Of a stretch of DNA of 64,000 nucleotides, positions 10,781-21,101 are shown one piece after another. The notes beneath the pieces were generated by a model. The model made no database searches. It saw only the letters and a program-made list of their open reading frames with translations, and had not been told where the DNA came from. The stretch is from Scleroderma bovista (lineage: Eukaryota > Basidiomycota > Agaricomycetes > Boletales > Sclerodermataceae): contig JAYMGJ010000031.1 in the NCBI GenBank assembly GCA_037178675.1, forward strand, positions 1 to 64,000, read 5' to 3'. Within the stretch, counting starts at the first letter, position 1; every line of letters starts with the position of its first letter. Made by a program: the position numbers and the translations under genes.

Positions 10781-11338
10781 TCAGGCTGCAAATGTACATG
10801 TATACACACCAGGATGTAAGTTGATCGGGTCCAAGAGAGACAGGGTACAGGATGTTGTAACGAAAGGGGTGGTCAAATTACATACTGCCCCAACCCTCAA
10901 ACACTGGCATTTATTTTGGTTGAAGTTTTCCGTGGGCGCTGGATGAGGTCTGGACAGTAGTAAGTGATGATGAAGGTGACGAGTCTGAATCATAGAAAGT
11001 ACATACTGAATACCCCATGTCATCTGGTAATAAGAGTAGCCCGACATCGGCGTTGTAGGGTGAGCCACCATTCCTTGCGCTGAGATAGGCCGTGTGAGAT
11101 GGCAGCCGTCATGAAAAATAGGCTGTGGGGTCATCAGGTAGGGCAGATAATAGTGCCAAGTGAGTTCAGCAGGTGTAACAGGCGATGCACTGAGAGTGGA
11201 TGTGTTATATATTGATGGGGGAGTCGGAGAACCTGCAACTGCATACGCAGGTGAAGAGCGTGGTGTGCAAGGGAAAAAATATATTGGTTGTGGTGCCCCA
11301 TTGGAGCTATGTGGATGCACGACCGTCTGTAAAGTCAC
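10781..11338 (-). other. Possible Pro/Tyr/Ser-rich C-terminal exon of helicase copy 1
   Basis: A 185-codon minus-strand open stretch rich in Pro, Tyr, Ser and His. It continues the direction of the helicase gene beyond its HRDC-like part and overlaps the 3' end of the DUF6589-like gene on the other strand. Low-complexity composition makes coding status uncertain. If real, the two convergent genes overlap at their 3' ends. Confidence 0.3.
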
Positions 11339-11632
11339 CGTCAGTCACGAACATTCTAGTAATGAAAGGACTTATGCTGGAAGATGTCTGTTTGGTGTCA
11401 GTGCTGGTGGGCACGCTCACTGAGCTCTACAAGGTGATGCCAGTGTCATGAGAAGCTGTTACTACAGAGGGAATGGACACACATTGTAATATGATGATCC
11501 AGTCAAAGGAAGACCAGGCACCGGCGATGCAGGTAGTACTGGATATGGCATCCAGTGCTGCAGGGTAGCTGCTGGTGCAGCTTGATTGTCCTTCTGTGTG
11601 GCCTTGCCTAAAGTTTTCTTTGCCTCCTTCAC

Positions 11633-13721
11633 TTACTGATGTGCAGTGTCTGAGGCAATCTTGAATGAATCATCAGCTTCCTTGAGAACGCGAAGGACTT
11701 CCTCGCCATGGTTGTCTTTGAATGCCCATGAAGTTCCGAGCACTACAGCCATGTCAGAAGGGGATTGAATACGAGCATTGGAGGCCAGAGTGGTCAGGAT
11801 GGAGTCAGGAAGTATAGCTTCTGTGGTGAAAGGGCTGGGAGAGTAGAAGGCGAGGTGGGTCTTAATTTGCCATTGAATGAGGACCTGACGCACGTTCACA
11901 AGTCTCTCGCCTCGATGGATCACTGCTCCCTGGAGTTTTTGAGTGACCAGTGGCTCAACCCGTCCTTCATCCTTGATCTTCATCGCACGCTTGCCGTTGG
12001 CGTTAAGGGACTTGGTGGGAGTAGAGTGGGTGCTAGGGATGCCGTTTGTGTTATCAGGTGTTTGTGCTCAGTAAGCGGTAGCCCCAACTTCTCTTGCAAC
12101 ACAGCAGTCGCAGCAGTCACCCAATGGCACTATAAATCTCAGTGAGTATGTCTACATATGCTGTAGCTGTGCCAATAAGCTCACTTTTCCTTGTACCTGG
12201 GTTCTGAAAATACCTATCTGTTATATTGTGATGGCATCCAAGTGTCACAATCCACTCGCGCATGTTCGGATCAACAACCTTACCCCAGACCATATCGCTT
12301 TCGGATTCACTCCCTGAACCGTCTTCAGACTGGCTTTCATTTGGCAAGGTCTTTTTCTTTTGTTTTTTGGGGGCTCTTTTTTGCTGAAACATGGAGTGTT
12401 CTGCCAGCAGGACGGCGCGTGCTTGCAAACTAGGTGTCCGTCCCACTCTCCCAGCCCGTTGTGTCCATACCTCAAGCGAAGATGGCACACCAAACTGGAT
12501 TACTAGCTCTATGTCGGGTATGTCTGCACCCTAAAATTTAAGTCAATACTGGAAGTGCCTGACACTCAAACAGATGGGTGTACCATTCCTGCTGCCTCCG
12601 TTGCTATGAGGATTTTTTTGCACCCATTTTTGAAGCATTTTAGCGCCTCCTTCTTCGAGTCGGGGCCACGAAGTGCATGGAAGATATCCAGGTAGGGACT
12701 ACATGTTGGCGGCAAATGCTCTCCCAGAAACCTCAAGATCTCTAGTGTTCATTGTATTGAGTTCGTAAATATTATGGCCTTTGGAAGATCGGCAGGTCCC
12801 ATGATATCCTGACCAACTAATGGAAGTAAGGCATCATAGTCGCTACTGTTTCGCATCTTGATGACTGACGGTGTGATGTTTGGCCGGTCATTGCCTAGGT
12901 TGAGAAAAAACATGTTGCAAGAATCAATCTGTAGCTTGTGTTGGACCTCTTTCAGGGCAGCAGGGGCCAGTGTTGCAGATGTTGCAAGGATAGGTATGTT
13001 GGTAGGCACATATGAGTGCAAGTCGCCTAGTTTGCCATATGCCACATGGAAATCACCTCCCCACTGTGAGATACAGTGAGCCTCGTCAACCACAATGCCA
13101 ACAAGGTTGTTACAGAAGTCTGAGGACTTCATTAGCTCACGAAAACCTTCGTGCTGAAGACACATTTTGGGCCCAATCAAAATTGCTTGGTATTTATTGT
13201 CCTTGAGGTCCTGACAAATAGTTCAGTGCAGGCGTAAGTGTAATGACTTTCTACTCACTTGTCGGAGCTTAGGGTTCCATGTCTCGCCATTGACATCAAT
13301 GGCAGATATACCCATTTTCTGAAATTGGTGTCTCTATTCAAGGGTCTGTAAGTGAATGGCTAATGATCTGCATTTGAATTACCTGGTCTCGCTGCAATGC
13401 TTTCAGTGGAGAAATGATAATAATACGACTTGCCTTGTCGTAAAGCAAAGGCATTACAAAGGGAAGTGTCTTTCCAGTACCTGTACCAGCAATAACCATG
13501 CTGTTGAGCCCCAAGAGCAATGCTTCAGCTGTGTCAAGTTGCCATTCATATGGCTTATGGCCATGAAAATACTGCTGCACAAGGTCAGAGAGTTTTTGCT
13601 GTGTCTTTTGGGAGTCATATTGATGCTTTTGAGCTGCTTCAGTCTGTGCCAGAGCGAGACACTTGACTCCTTTGGCATGGTCACATTCTGCACTTGATAC
13701 AACTGATTGGACAGGGGGCAT
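11633..13721 (-). pseudogene. RecQ-like DEAH helicase, copy 1 (spliced; at least one stop)
   Basis: A minus-strand gene of several exons encoding an SF2 RecQ-type helicase, which would unwind DNA 3' to 5' using ATP. Motifs read in order: AGTGTGKTLPF (I), ISPLKALQRDQ (Ia), VVDEAHCISQWG (II), ATSATL (III), AIIFTNS (IV), ATEAAGM|GADIPDIE (V, across a 53-bp intron at 12531-12583) and QRAGRVGR (VI). A C-terminal block LPDSILTTLASNAR to GEEVLRVLKE (11633-11983) resembles an HRDC domain. Further short introns lie near 13320-13375 and 13214-13258. An in-frame TGA (complement of 12749-12751) follows motif IV, so this copy looks inactive. A solo LTR sits 12 bp upstream of the ATG. It is convergent with the DUF6589-like gene. 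Confidence 0.85.
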
Positions 13722-13733
13722 TTGTTACCCAAG

Positions 13734-14374
13734 TGTCAAGTCCGGGTCTACTCCGGTAGGAGGTCCGGTCAAGTCCGGACGAGCGCGGACGAAGGGAGGG
13801 GGCAGAGGGCTGGACGAGGGATTAGTCCGGCCGGAGTTGGTGACCGCTTGGATTCAACGACAAGGACGACGTGCGTTGATCCCTTGCGTAGGTTCCGGTC
13901 AAGGTGATAGGGACGGAGACGGAGACGGAGACAGACAGAGACTGGAGTAGTGACTAAGTTGATTTCAGACTGAGGTATACAGGACGGAGTACAGGGTACT
14001 TATACTACGGAGAACTAGGGTCGAGTATTTACGGTGACAAGTAAACAGCCCAAAGGGCGGACAAGGGATAACCGGAGAAAGTACTAGGTCGGGTCCGATG
14101 AAAATAAAGTCAGGTCCGGGTAAAATAAATCAGGTCCGGTGAAAATAACACAAGGCAGGAGATATAACAAGTACACGGAGAACTCACGACCAAGCAGGGT
14201 TGACGGCGAGGTGTGGTAACGAACGAATAGAGCATAGACCAAGGGTCGTGCTTAACGGAAGGTTATCTGTGTGAGCGCGACCGGAGTAACTGGTGGGTGA
14301 CCGGAGTTGAGCTGTAAAGCTGTGAAGTGACCGGAGTGACCGGATAGGACCCGGAGTTGGACATGGTCGTAACA
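13734..14374. mobile_element. Solo LTR (TGTCAAG...CGTAACA family), 641 bp
   Basis: It starts TGTCAAGTCCGGG and ends GGACATGGTCGTAACA, with a perfect 5-bp target duplication CCAAG at 13729-13733 and 14375-14379. No internal retrotransposon sequence is present, so this is the product of LTR-LTR recombination. Related copies occur at 31054 and 41415. The ends match the LTR of the Gypsy element at 46144-46764 in style (TGTCA...TGACA). It separates helicase copy 1 from its original upstream sequence. Confidence 0.9.
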
Positions 14375-14379
14375 CCAAG

Positions 14380-14599
14380 AAAGTGATGGGAATCGAAGGA
14401 ATGGTTGTATTCAGTACCATACTCGGCAATTCTGATATGTTTTTACTCTATTTTTACACCCAGAGATCACGTGTTGCTGAATGTGTGACACATGGGGGGT
14501 TCATTGGACAAACTGCACCAGACGTTATGGGGATGTTTCCGTCAAATAAATTTGAATGTCCGACTGGAAGTCCCCACAACGACTGGGAATGAGACTAGC
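14380..14599. other. Short unassigned stretch between solo LTR and palindrome
   Basis: About 220 bp without a recognisable gene. By position it should include the former upstream region of helicase copy 1, displaced by the solo LTR. Confidence 0.3.
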
Positions 14600-14604
14600 C
14601 GTTT

Positions 14605-15375
14605 TCGACCGTTTTCGTTTTCATTTTCATTTTCGTGGGCTGAGTTTCAAGTTGGAGGTGCACGTGACTACCATATAAGGCATAGTGCATTATCTAATGT
14701 TGGAGGTTTGGTTGGAGCGTGAATAGTGAGGCAGCAAACTTTCGAGTAGTATTGACTACCAAATGGTACTACATAGCTCACTACAAAAAATGCTAAATAA
14801 ATAAAAAATGATGTAAGATTAGTGCATACTATCAGAATGATATGAATGAGGAGGTATGGTGGAGCAAAACAAAGATGTGCAGAAGGGGACTCAAACCAAC
14901 AGCTTAGGTAAAAAGAAGAGGGATGTCAACCATTAGGCTACAGAGCTACAATTAGTCTTAGCAACAATACAAATATGAGTAGTTGACTATATTTGGTCAT
15001 ATTTGCATTGTTGCAATAGTTATTGGCCTTTTGGCTTAATGGTTGAGGTCCCTCTTCTTTTTACCTAAGCTGTTGGTTTGAGTCCCCTTCTGCACATCTT
15101 TGTTTTGCTCCACCATACCTCCTCATTCATATCATTCTGATAGTATGCACTAATCTTACATCATTTTTTATTTATTTAGCATTTTTTGTAGTGAGCTATG
15201 TAGTACCATTTGGTAGTCAATACTACTCGAAAGTTTGCTGCCTCACTATTCACGCTCCAACCAAACCTCCAACATTAGATAATGCACTATGCCTTATATG
15301 GTAGTCACGTGCACCTCCAACTTGAAACTCAGCCCACGAAATGAAAATGAAAACGGTGTCGAAAATGGTTGAAAA
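14605..15375. mobile_element. Palindromic 0.77-kb element made of two inverted Pol III-type repeats
   Basis: The left arm (about 14605-14950) and right arm (about 15025-15375) are near-perfect reverse complements around a short AT-rich centre. Outer ends are CGTTTTC/CATTTTC-rich, followed by CGTGGGCTGAG. Each arm holds a tRNA-like pair of internal promoter boxes: A box TGGCTTAATGG (15032-15042) with B box GGTTTGAGTCC (15075-15085), and on the minus strand A box TAGCCTAATGG (14930-14940) with B box 14887-14897. It could be a foldback MITE or two tRNA-derived SINEs inserted head to head. No coding capacity is seen and I found no clear target duplication. Confidence 0.75.
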
Positions 15376-15619
15376 TGGCCAATGAAAACAAACTGTGAAT
15401 TCCCCTAATGAGAGAGCAAGACTGAAACCAGCAAATGTGCCAGCAACTGGCATTGATATCGAGGCAAAGTACAAATTCATCTGACAGGGTGTGTACTTTT
15501 GTATTACAGACTATTTTGGCATTGAGAACGGCTCGTTTGTCTTTGAGGTCACTACTTGGTACATCAGCAAGGTGACAATTGGTCTTAACCCTCTTACAGC
15601 ATCTGGATTGTCTGGAATC

Positions 15620-16225
15620 AGACAGTTAAGATGGATAAGTCAGATAAGTCAGTCAGACCATTCCAGACCATCAGACCAGGGTGTCTGAAACCAGATGGCC
15701 AGACTGCCAGACAAGCCAGACAAGCCAGACCAGTCAGACCAGCAGTCAGTAAGGTCAGCCAGTCAGACAGTCAGACAGTCCAGACCACTCCAGACTAGTC
15801 AGACCAGTCAGACCACCCAGGCAGTAAGTCAGTCAGACAGTTAAGACCATCCAGACCTATCAGACCTATCAGACCACCCAGACCATCAGTCAGTCAGTCA
15901 GTCAAGACCATCCAGACCAGTCAGACCACCCAGACCATATGTCAGTCAGACAGTTAAGACCCTACAGACCAGTCAGATCTATCAGACCACCCAGACTGTA
16001 AGTTAGTCAGACAGTCAAGACCATCCAGACCACCAGCTCAACCAGATCACCCAGACTATCAGGCTGTCAGACATTCCAGACCCTCAGATAGTAAGTTGGT
16101 CAGACAGCTAAGACAATCCAGACCAGCCAGACCAGTCAGGCCACCCAGATAAGTCATATCAGTAAGACTGACCAGAGTGGCCAAACAATCCAGAGACTCA
16201 GACCAGTCAGACCAGTCAGATATCC
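15620..16225. repeat. CAGACC/CAGTCAG satellite
   Basis: About 600 bp of irregular tandem repeats built from CAGACCAGTCAGACCACC-like units of roughly 10-18 bp. A short related block occurs at 26090-26170, in both cases just upstream of the 2.1-kb LTR-like repeat. Confidence 0.85.
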
Positions 16226-16661
16226 ATCCCTTCACTGCCTTTATTATTTTTCCACTTAATTCATTCAATATTCATGTTAATAAATTTATATCAATTCCAA
16301 AAAAACACACTACAGAACAAATATATATTATATACAAATTGACACAGCCGGCTGGGGCTGGGATGGCACATGGTGTGCCATTGCCGGGGCTGGGGAACAC
16401 GGGGAACACATTGTCACACTCGCCAGACGACGCTGGGGTTGGGAGAACATGGTCATCATCTTCGAGCGATGCAATGGTGAATGTTGGGGATGGGGGGCAC
16501 AGAGGGTGTTGTTGATGCACTGGTGCAGGGGTGCATCGCCACTGGGGCCAGCCATCATCATTGGTCATTGTTGTTGTTGTTGTGGTTACCAATGCTGGTG
16601 GTGGTGGGGTCATTGCCATCGTCATTGCTGATGGTGGATCGTCCAAGGGGTGGGGGGGCGG
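16226..16661. other. Low-complexity G/T-rich stretch without a gene
   Basis: AT-rich sequence to about 16340, then GGGGCTGGGG, TTGTTGTTG and GGTGGTGG runs. Open frames here are only composition effects. Confidence 0.5.
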
Positions 16662-17743
16662 TGTCACGCACCAAACAGGTTTGGTACAGTGGACATGGAA
16701 GATAACACCTATATTGAATGATCCTTATGCGAAGGATAAGCACGACGGACCCTCATCGTAGCCATCTATCGCACAAGAAGACTATCCTGATGTGAGAGAT
16801 GAATGCCAATGCAGACAGTCATCTATTGCACGAGAACCGCCAAGAAGCAGAAGAAACTGAAGGAATAACGTCAATTGTGGTATGAGAAAGGAATGCACAC
16901 ATGTGCAGTCCAACTCCCATACCAGAACGATCAAAGAAGCCAAAGAATTGATGGAGAAATGAAGGAGAAAGAGAAGAAATGATTTTTAGCGCCCAAATGT
17001 CATTTTTAGGCACCCAGTGCCGGCATTCCAATATTTTGAATAGCTCCATCGTTTCTGAAGCTATCAGGCACGTGACTATACTGTCAGAGAGCCTAGAACG
17101 TGGTCTATCTGCCTGTCAAGTTCCGACGCAAATCCGTTCATTTCCCACAGAGATATTTCCCCCGCAATCCAGACATTTGCTTCATCGCTCACTATGGAGT
17201 CCATATTTTCTCTGGATCATTTCTCTGCTATTGCTGCAGATCTCCACTATGTCCTGCTCTTAGGACAGCCTTTCCCAGAGTTCCCGTGCACTGCCTGGCA
17301 CATATCTTCCCAGCCTGCTCCCTCAGTCCCTCTCGTTCTTGGTCAGCACGTTCTCCTCGTCAGTCCTGCGTCAAGGACATACTTTGGTCATCTTAGGTCT
17401 ATTGTCAAGCTTGAGAAGTCTTCTCTGGTTGTCTCTGTGTCCCCTGAGCCCTCAGCCTATGGTCCCTTCCTCCCAGATACTTGCCATGTCCATCTTCCTC
17501 TGTCATTCGTCTCACTTCCCTGGATGCATCGAATTCAATACTCCATCCGCTTCCCTACTTTCAGACAATGTCCCCCAGCACCATGACAGTTATGCCCCCA
17601 CTTTATAGTGCTATTAGGAAGAAGAACCCTCTCTTGTTCTTTCCCAGAAGAGAGCTCATCAAGGGAGCCCATGGTTGCGCTTCAGCGGCGCTAGAACACA
17701 TGCACTATACCTTAGTGTATGCTGACCCCCCAAAAGACCTCTG

Positions 17744-18033
17744 TGTTGAAGTTGCACATGCACCCGGCGTAAACCGTCGACGAAGTGCGCACAAGACTGC
17801 GACCCATATTAGTGTAGACTTAGTAATAGTCCTCTTTAGAAGTAGATGTTACATGTCACACGTCACACGTCACAGTCACGCGTCACACTATTTGTTGTAT
17901 ATAAACAGCGGACATCGCTTATATAATATAACAGCTCTTAACCAGCTACCGCTACCATCTCTGGTTGTGCACTCCACCCAAACAGGTGAGTTGGAGTAGC
18001 AGTTCCTCTATGTATATAGGTATTGCTTCAACA
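17744..18033 (+). repeat. 5' LTR of Copia-2 copy A
   Basis: 290-bp LTR with TATATAAAC promoter box (about 17899). It is followed directly by the half-tRNA primer site GGTTATGAGCCCTG at 18034-18047. Confidence 0.95.
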
Positions 18034-18417
18034 GGTTATGAGCCCTGTGAGCGCACTGTGTGCAGCAATGCACCAGGCAGCGCTCCAGCTCCCTGAGCGT
18101 CGCTTTAACTAGCTTGACGCTGTGGACCACAGTGAGCTCCTAGCTGAGCCCCTGCACAGCCACAAGGCGAAGTCGGTCGACGACTTGCGCCAGACAGTGA
18201 GCTCCTAGTTGAGCACCTGCACTGCCACAGGTGAAGTTCGTCGATGACTTGCGCCAACCATGGCGAACATCGTCGACGACTTGCGCTGGCATACCCTAGT
18301 CATGAGTTAGCTGCTGACAGAAGTGCTTTCACTAGCACTCAGGTGTTTCTTCTTTTCTTGCTTGTCCATTGTCGTATTCATTTGCTGACTCCGTTGACTC
18401 CCAAACAGAATATCACC

Positions 18418-19280
18418 ATGTCTAGCGCTCTCGACAAGATGGTCCCCGTGTTCACTGGCTCCAACTGGCAGCAGTGGCACACCACTATGCAGGCCTACCT
18501 CCGGGCACAAGGCCAATGGTACGTCTACTCGACGACTTAACCCGCTGACGGTCATGATGACTGTAAGGAATGGGACGACAACACCGAGAGAGCGCTTGGT
18601 AACATCACCTTGCGCCTCGCCCCCTCGATTCAGGTCGCCATCTCCAGCCTCAATAGTGTCAAGGAAGTCTGGGACCACCTGAAGAAAAACTTCAGCGCCC
18701 CCAGTATCGGCTCTGCCTACGCTGAACTCAGCAAGCTCCTGGCAACTACCATCCCCGCTGGCTCTCACCCTGCTCCGGCAATCACCAAAGTGCTTAGCCA
18801 CTTTGCGTATCTCAAGGATGCTGGCTTCGAGTTCCCTGCCCCCGTGCAGGCGATGATCATTCTGTGCAAGCTGAACACCGCCAAAATGCGCCGCGACCTC
18901 CTGCAGTTAATATACCTGCCCGCCCCCAACGTGAACGTAGAGCGCCATTGCGCCCCGGTAACATGTATGGTGAGCGGCGACATCCCATCGAGCACCTCCG
19001 GGATATCGAAAGTGCCTCTCAATGGCGAGAAACAGTGGGTGAGGCCCCTAGGCCCCCACAACCGGACACACCAGACCATGTTCCTGGTGTTTTCCCCGAC
19101 ACCTCTGCAACACCCAGTGAGGAAGATGTGCAAAAGATGTGCGAGGAAGGGGGAGCAAACTTAGTCCGTTATCTGATGGGCAAAGCCCTCGAAACCCGCG
19201 ACCCTCAGTACGAGAGTGTCCGCAACTGGTCCTATAAGGACATTGCTCGCTTACCCCAAGCTGAGCAGAAACTCTGGTGA
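18418..19280 (+). pseudogene. Deleted gag-pol remnant of Copia-2 copy A
   Basis: Gag starts at ATG 18418 with a frame matching the copy at 50596. It is cut by TAA at 18538-18540, where copy B has CAA. Gag then joins at about 18870 directly to the linker upstream of the reverse transcriptase, aligned with about 60820 in copy B. This removes roughly 600 codons covering protease and integrase. The fragment ends at a TGA (19278-19280) that copy B shares. Confidence 0.85.
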
Positions 19281-19304
19281 CTTGCTTGCCAAGAAGAGCT
19301 CGAC

Positions 19305-20765
19305 GTGCTGCGAAAGCGCAAGGTCTTTGAGCTAGTTGACCGTCCCCGAGACCGGAAGGTCATTAAGAGCCGATGGGTCTTCGATGTCAAGTCGGATGGC
19401 CGCAAGAAAGCCCGCTTAGTAGCGAAAGGCTTCTCCCAGGTCGAGGGATTAGATTTCGACCAGGTCTTCTCACCAGTCGTGCGCTTTGAAACAGTGCGCC
19501 TCATGCTTGCGCTTGCTGCACTTGAAAACTGGTACATTACTGGACTCGACGTTCGGAGCACCTACTTGTATGGCAAGCTCAACAAAGAGATCTACATGGA
19601 ACAACCCGAAGGGTTTGCAGTTCCTGGGCAAGAGCGCAAAGTGCTCCGCCTTTGGCGTGCCCTCTATGGCCTCAAACAGGCTGGCCTAGCTTGGTGGCGC
19701 ACACTCGATGAGTCTCTCAAAGAGCTCGGGTTTGAGCGCCTTAAGTCTGAAGCAGGCATCTTCTTCTATAAGAAGAAAGGCACCAACATCGTCATTGGCA
19801 TTATCTATGTTGACGACGCTTTATTCTGCGGCCCTAACAAGGCTATTGTTGATGCCATTAAAGCGCAGTTCATGCGCAAATGGGAGTGCAGAGACCTTGG
19901 AGAACCTAAGGAGTTCCTCCGAATGCGAATCACTCGCAAGGGTCGCGCTATCCACTTGGACCAATGCGCGTACCTCCAAAAGGTCATCGAACACTGCGGC
20001 ATGCTTAATGCAAAGTCCGCAAGCACCCCACTGCTGGCCGGCTACTATGCCGCCAAAAATACAGAGCCTGTTGATGCGGAACTCCGCTCCCGTTTTCAGA
20101 CGGTTATTGGGTCCCTTCTGTACCTCATGTTAGGCACTAGGCCCAACATTGCTTTTGCAGTCACCCATCTCTCGCGCCATGCCACGAACCCATCTCAGGA
20201 CCACCTGTCCAAAGCGCTTTATATCTGTTGCTACTTAATTGGTACACCTAACTACTCCCTAGTGTACAATGGTGGATCCGGTGCTGGCCTGATTGCATGC
20301 ACGGACTCAGATTGGGGATCAGACCCTATCTCTTGCCTCTCGCAGACAGGTTTCTACCTGAAACTTGCAGATGGCTTGATCAGTTGGACTTCTCGTGCAC
20401 AGAAGACTATTGCGTACTCGTCCACTGAGGCTGAATACATGGCTTTGAGCGATTGCGCTCGCCAAGTCACCTGGATTTGGAGTTTACTCGGTGAGCTCGG
20501 CTATAAGCTGAAAGCTATCCCAATTTGCGGTGATAATCAGGGGTCCATATTCATGGCATCCAACCCTGTAACAGAGCCTCGCTCCAAGCACATCAACATC
20601 CGCTACCACGGAATCCGTGAGTCAGTCGCGAAAGGTAATGTGGAGCTATTCTTCATTGATGGTGCTGAGAATCCCGCCGATCTGCTCACCAAGAACTTAC
20701 CCCGCGAGAAATTCGTGAAGTTCAGAGCTCAACTAGGCTTACAGTTTCCCTCTGGCAGCATCTAG
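19305..20765 (+). CDS. Copia-2 reverse transcriptase/RNase H fragment, copy A
   Basis: An open 486-codon frame covering Copia reverse transcriptase (RWVFDVKSDGRKKARLVAKG near the start, then YGLKQAGLAWW and YVDDALFCG) and RNase H (STEAEYMALSD, CGDNQGS, KHINIRYH), ending at the usual Copia C-terminus. It is the 3' half of the polyprotein, in frame with the fragment upstream across a TGA at 19278. Translation from the internal ATG is doubtful, so this is a remnant, not an independent gene. Confidence 0.85.
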   Translation: MLRKRKVFELVDRPRDRKVIKSRWVFDVKSDGRKKARLVAKGFSQVEGLDFDQVFSPVVRFETVRLMLALAALENWYITGLDVRSTYLYGKLNKEIYMEQPEGFAVPGQERKVLRLWRALYGLKQAGLAWWRTLDESLKELGFERLKSEAGIFFYKKKGTNIVIGIIYVDDALFCGPNKAIVDAIKAQFMRKWECRDLGEPKEFLRMRITRKGRAIHLDQCAYLQKVIEHCGMLNAKSASTPLLAGYYAAKNTEPVDAELRSRFQTVIGSLLYLMLGTRPNIAFAVTHLSRHATNPSQDHLSKALYICCYLIGTPNYSLVYNGGSGAGLIACTDSDWGSDPISCLSQTGFYLKLADGLISWTSRAQKTIAYSSTEAEYMALSDCARQVTWIWSLLGELGYKLKAIPICGDNQGSIFMASNPVTEPRSKHINIRYHGIRESVAKGNVELFFIDGAENPADLLTKNLPREKFVKFRAQLGLQFPSGSI

Positions 20766-20811
20766 CGCCTTATTCGCTGAAGTGCTCTACGTGCAGCACA
20801 GCGAGGGGGAG

Positions 20812-21101
20812 TGTTGAAGTCGCACGTGCACCCGGCGTAAACCGTCGACGAAGTGCGCACAAGACTGCGACCCATATTAGTGTAGACTTAGTAATAGTCC
20901 TCTTTAGAAGTAGATGTTACATGTCACACGTCACACGTCACAGTCACGCGTCACACTATTTGTTGTATATAAACAGCGGACATCGCTTATATAATATAAC
21001 AGCTCTTAACCAGCTACCGCTACCATCTCTGGTTGTGCACTCCACCCAAACAGGTGAGTTGGAGTAGCAGTTCCTCTACGTATATAGGTATTGCTTCAAC
21101 A
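20812..21101 (+). repeat. 3' LTR of Copia-2 copy A with polypurine tract
   Basis: 290-bp LTR preceded by GCGAGGGGGAG (20801-20811). It differs from the 5' LTR by TC/TT, ACG/ACA and ACG/ATG at three CpG positions. Confidence 0.95.

Larger units (their letters stand above)
2755..10946 (+). pseudogene. DUF6589-like protein gene, copy 1 (intron holds a Copia element; several stops)
   Basis: I recognise this as the basidiomycete DUF6589 type, whose function is unknown. Exon 1 (2755-3411) starts with an acidic Ser/Asp stretch (residues 20-60) and a conserved block SWGDAGC. Exon 2 starts at 8990 in phase and carries YDNINIPFHVFSQR, then GDQMTVDRL, then GWLHLQMAFANSLHKQYLG. A short later exon near 10452-10554 carries HCWLVNF and QEHNIK, with more sequence to about 10946. 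The exon 1/2 intron is 47 bp once the Copia element and one target copy are removed. In-frame TGA codons at 9710-9712, 9914-9916 and about 10463 disable it. The spaced acidic motifs (YDN, GDQ, QEH) are compatible with an RNase H-fold transposase, but that is my inference. The helicase gene converges on it from 13721. Exon ends after 10440 are approximate. Confidence 0.7.
17744..21101 (+). mobile_element. Internally deleted Copia element (Copia-2, copy A)
   Basis: Two 290-bp LTRs start TGTTGAAGT and end GCTTCAACA. A target duplication CTCTG lies at 17739-17743 and 21102-21106. The paralogous repeat at about 27287-27297 reads straight through GACCTCTGGACCCC and so represents the empty site. The internal region is only 2.8 kb because the stretch from mid-gag through protease and integrase is missing (junction near 18870). 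LTRs differ at three sites, all CpG transitions. Confidence 0.95.

Noticed and set aside
15021..15095. Possible tRNA gene in the palindrome
   Set aside because: A and B boxes are present, but I could not fold a proper acceptor or anticodon stem, and the opposite arm carries the mirrored copy. It is better called a tRNA-derived repeat.
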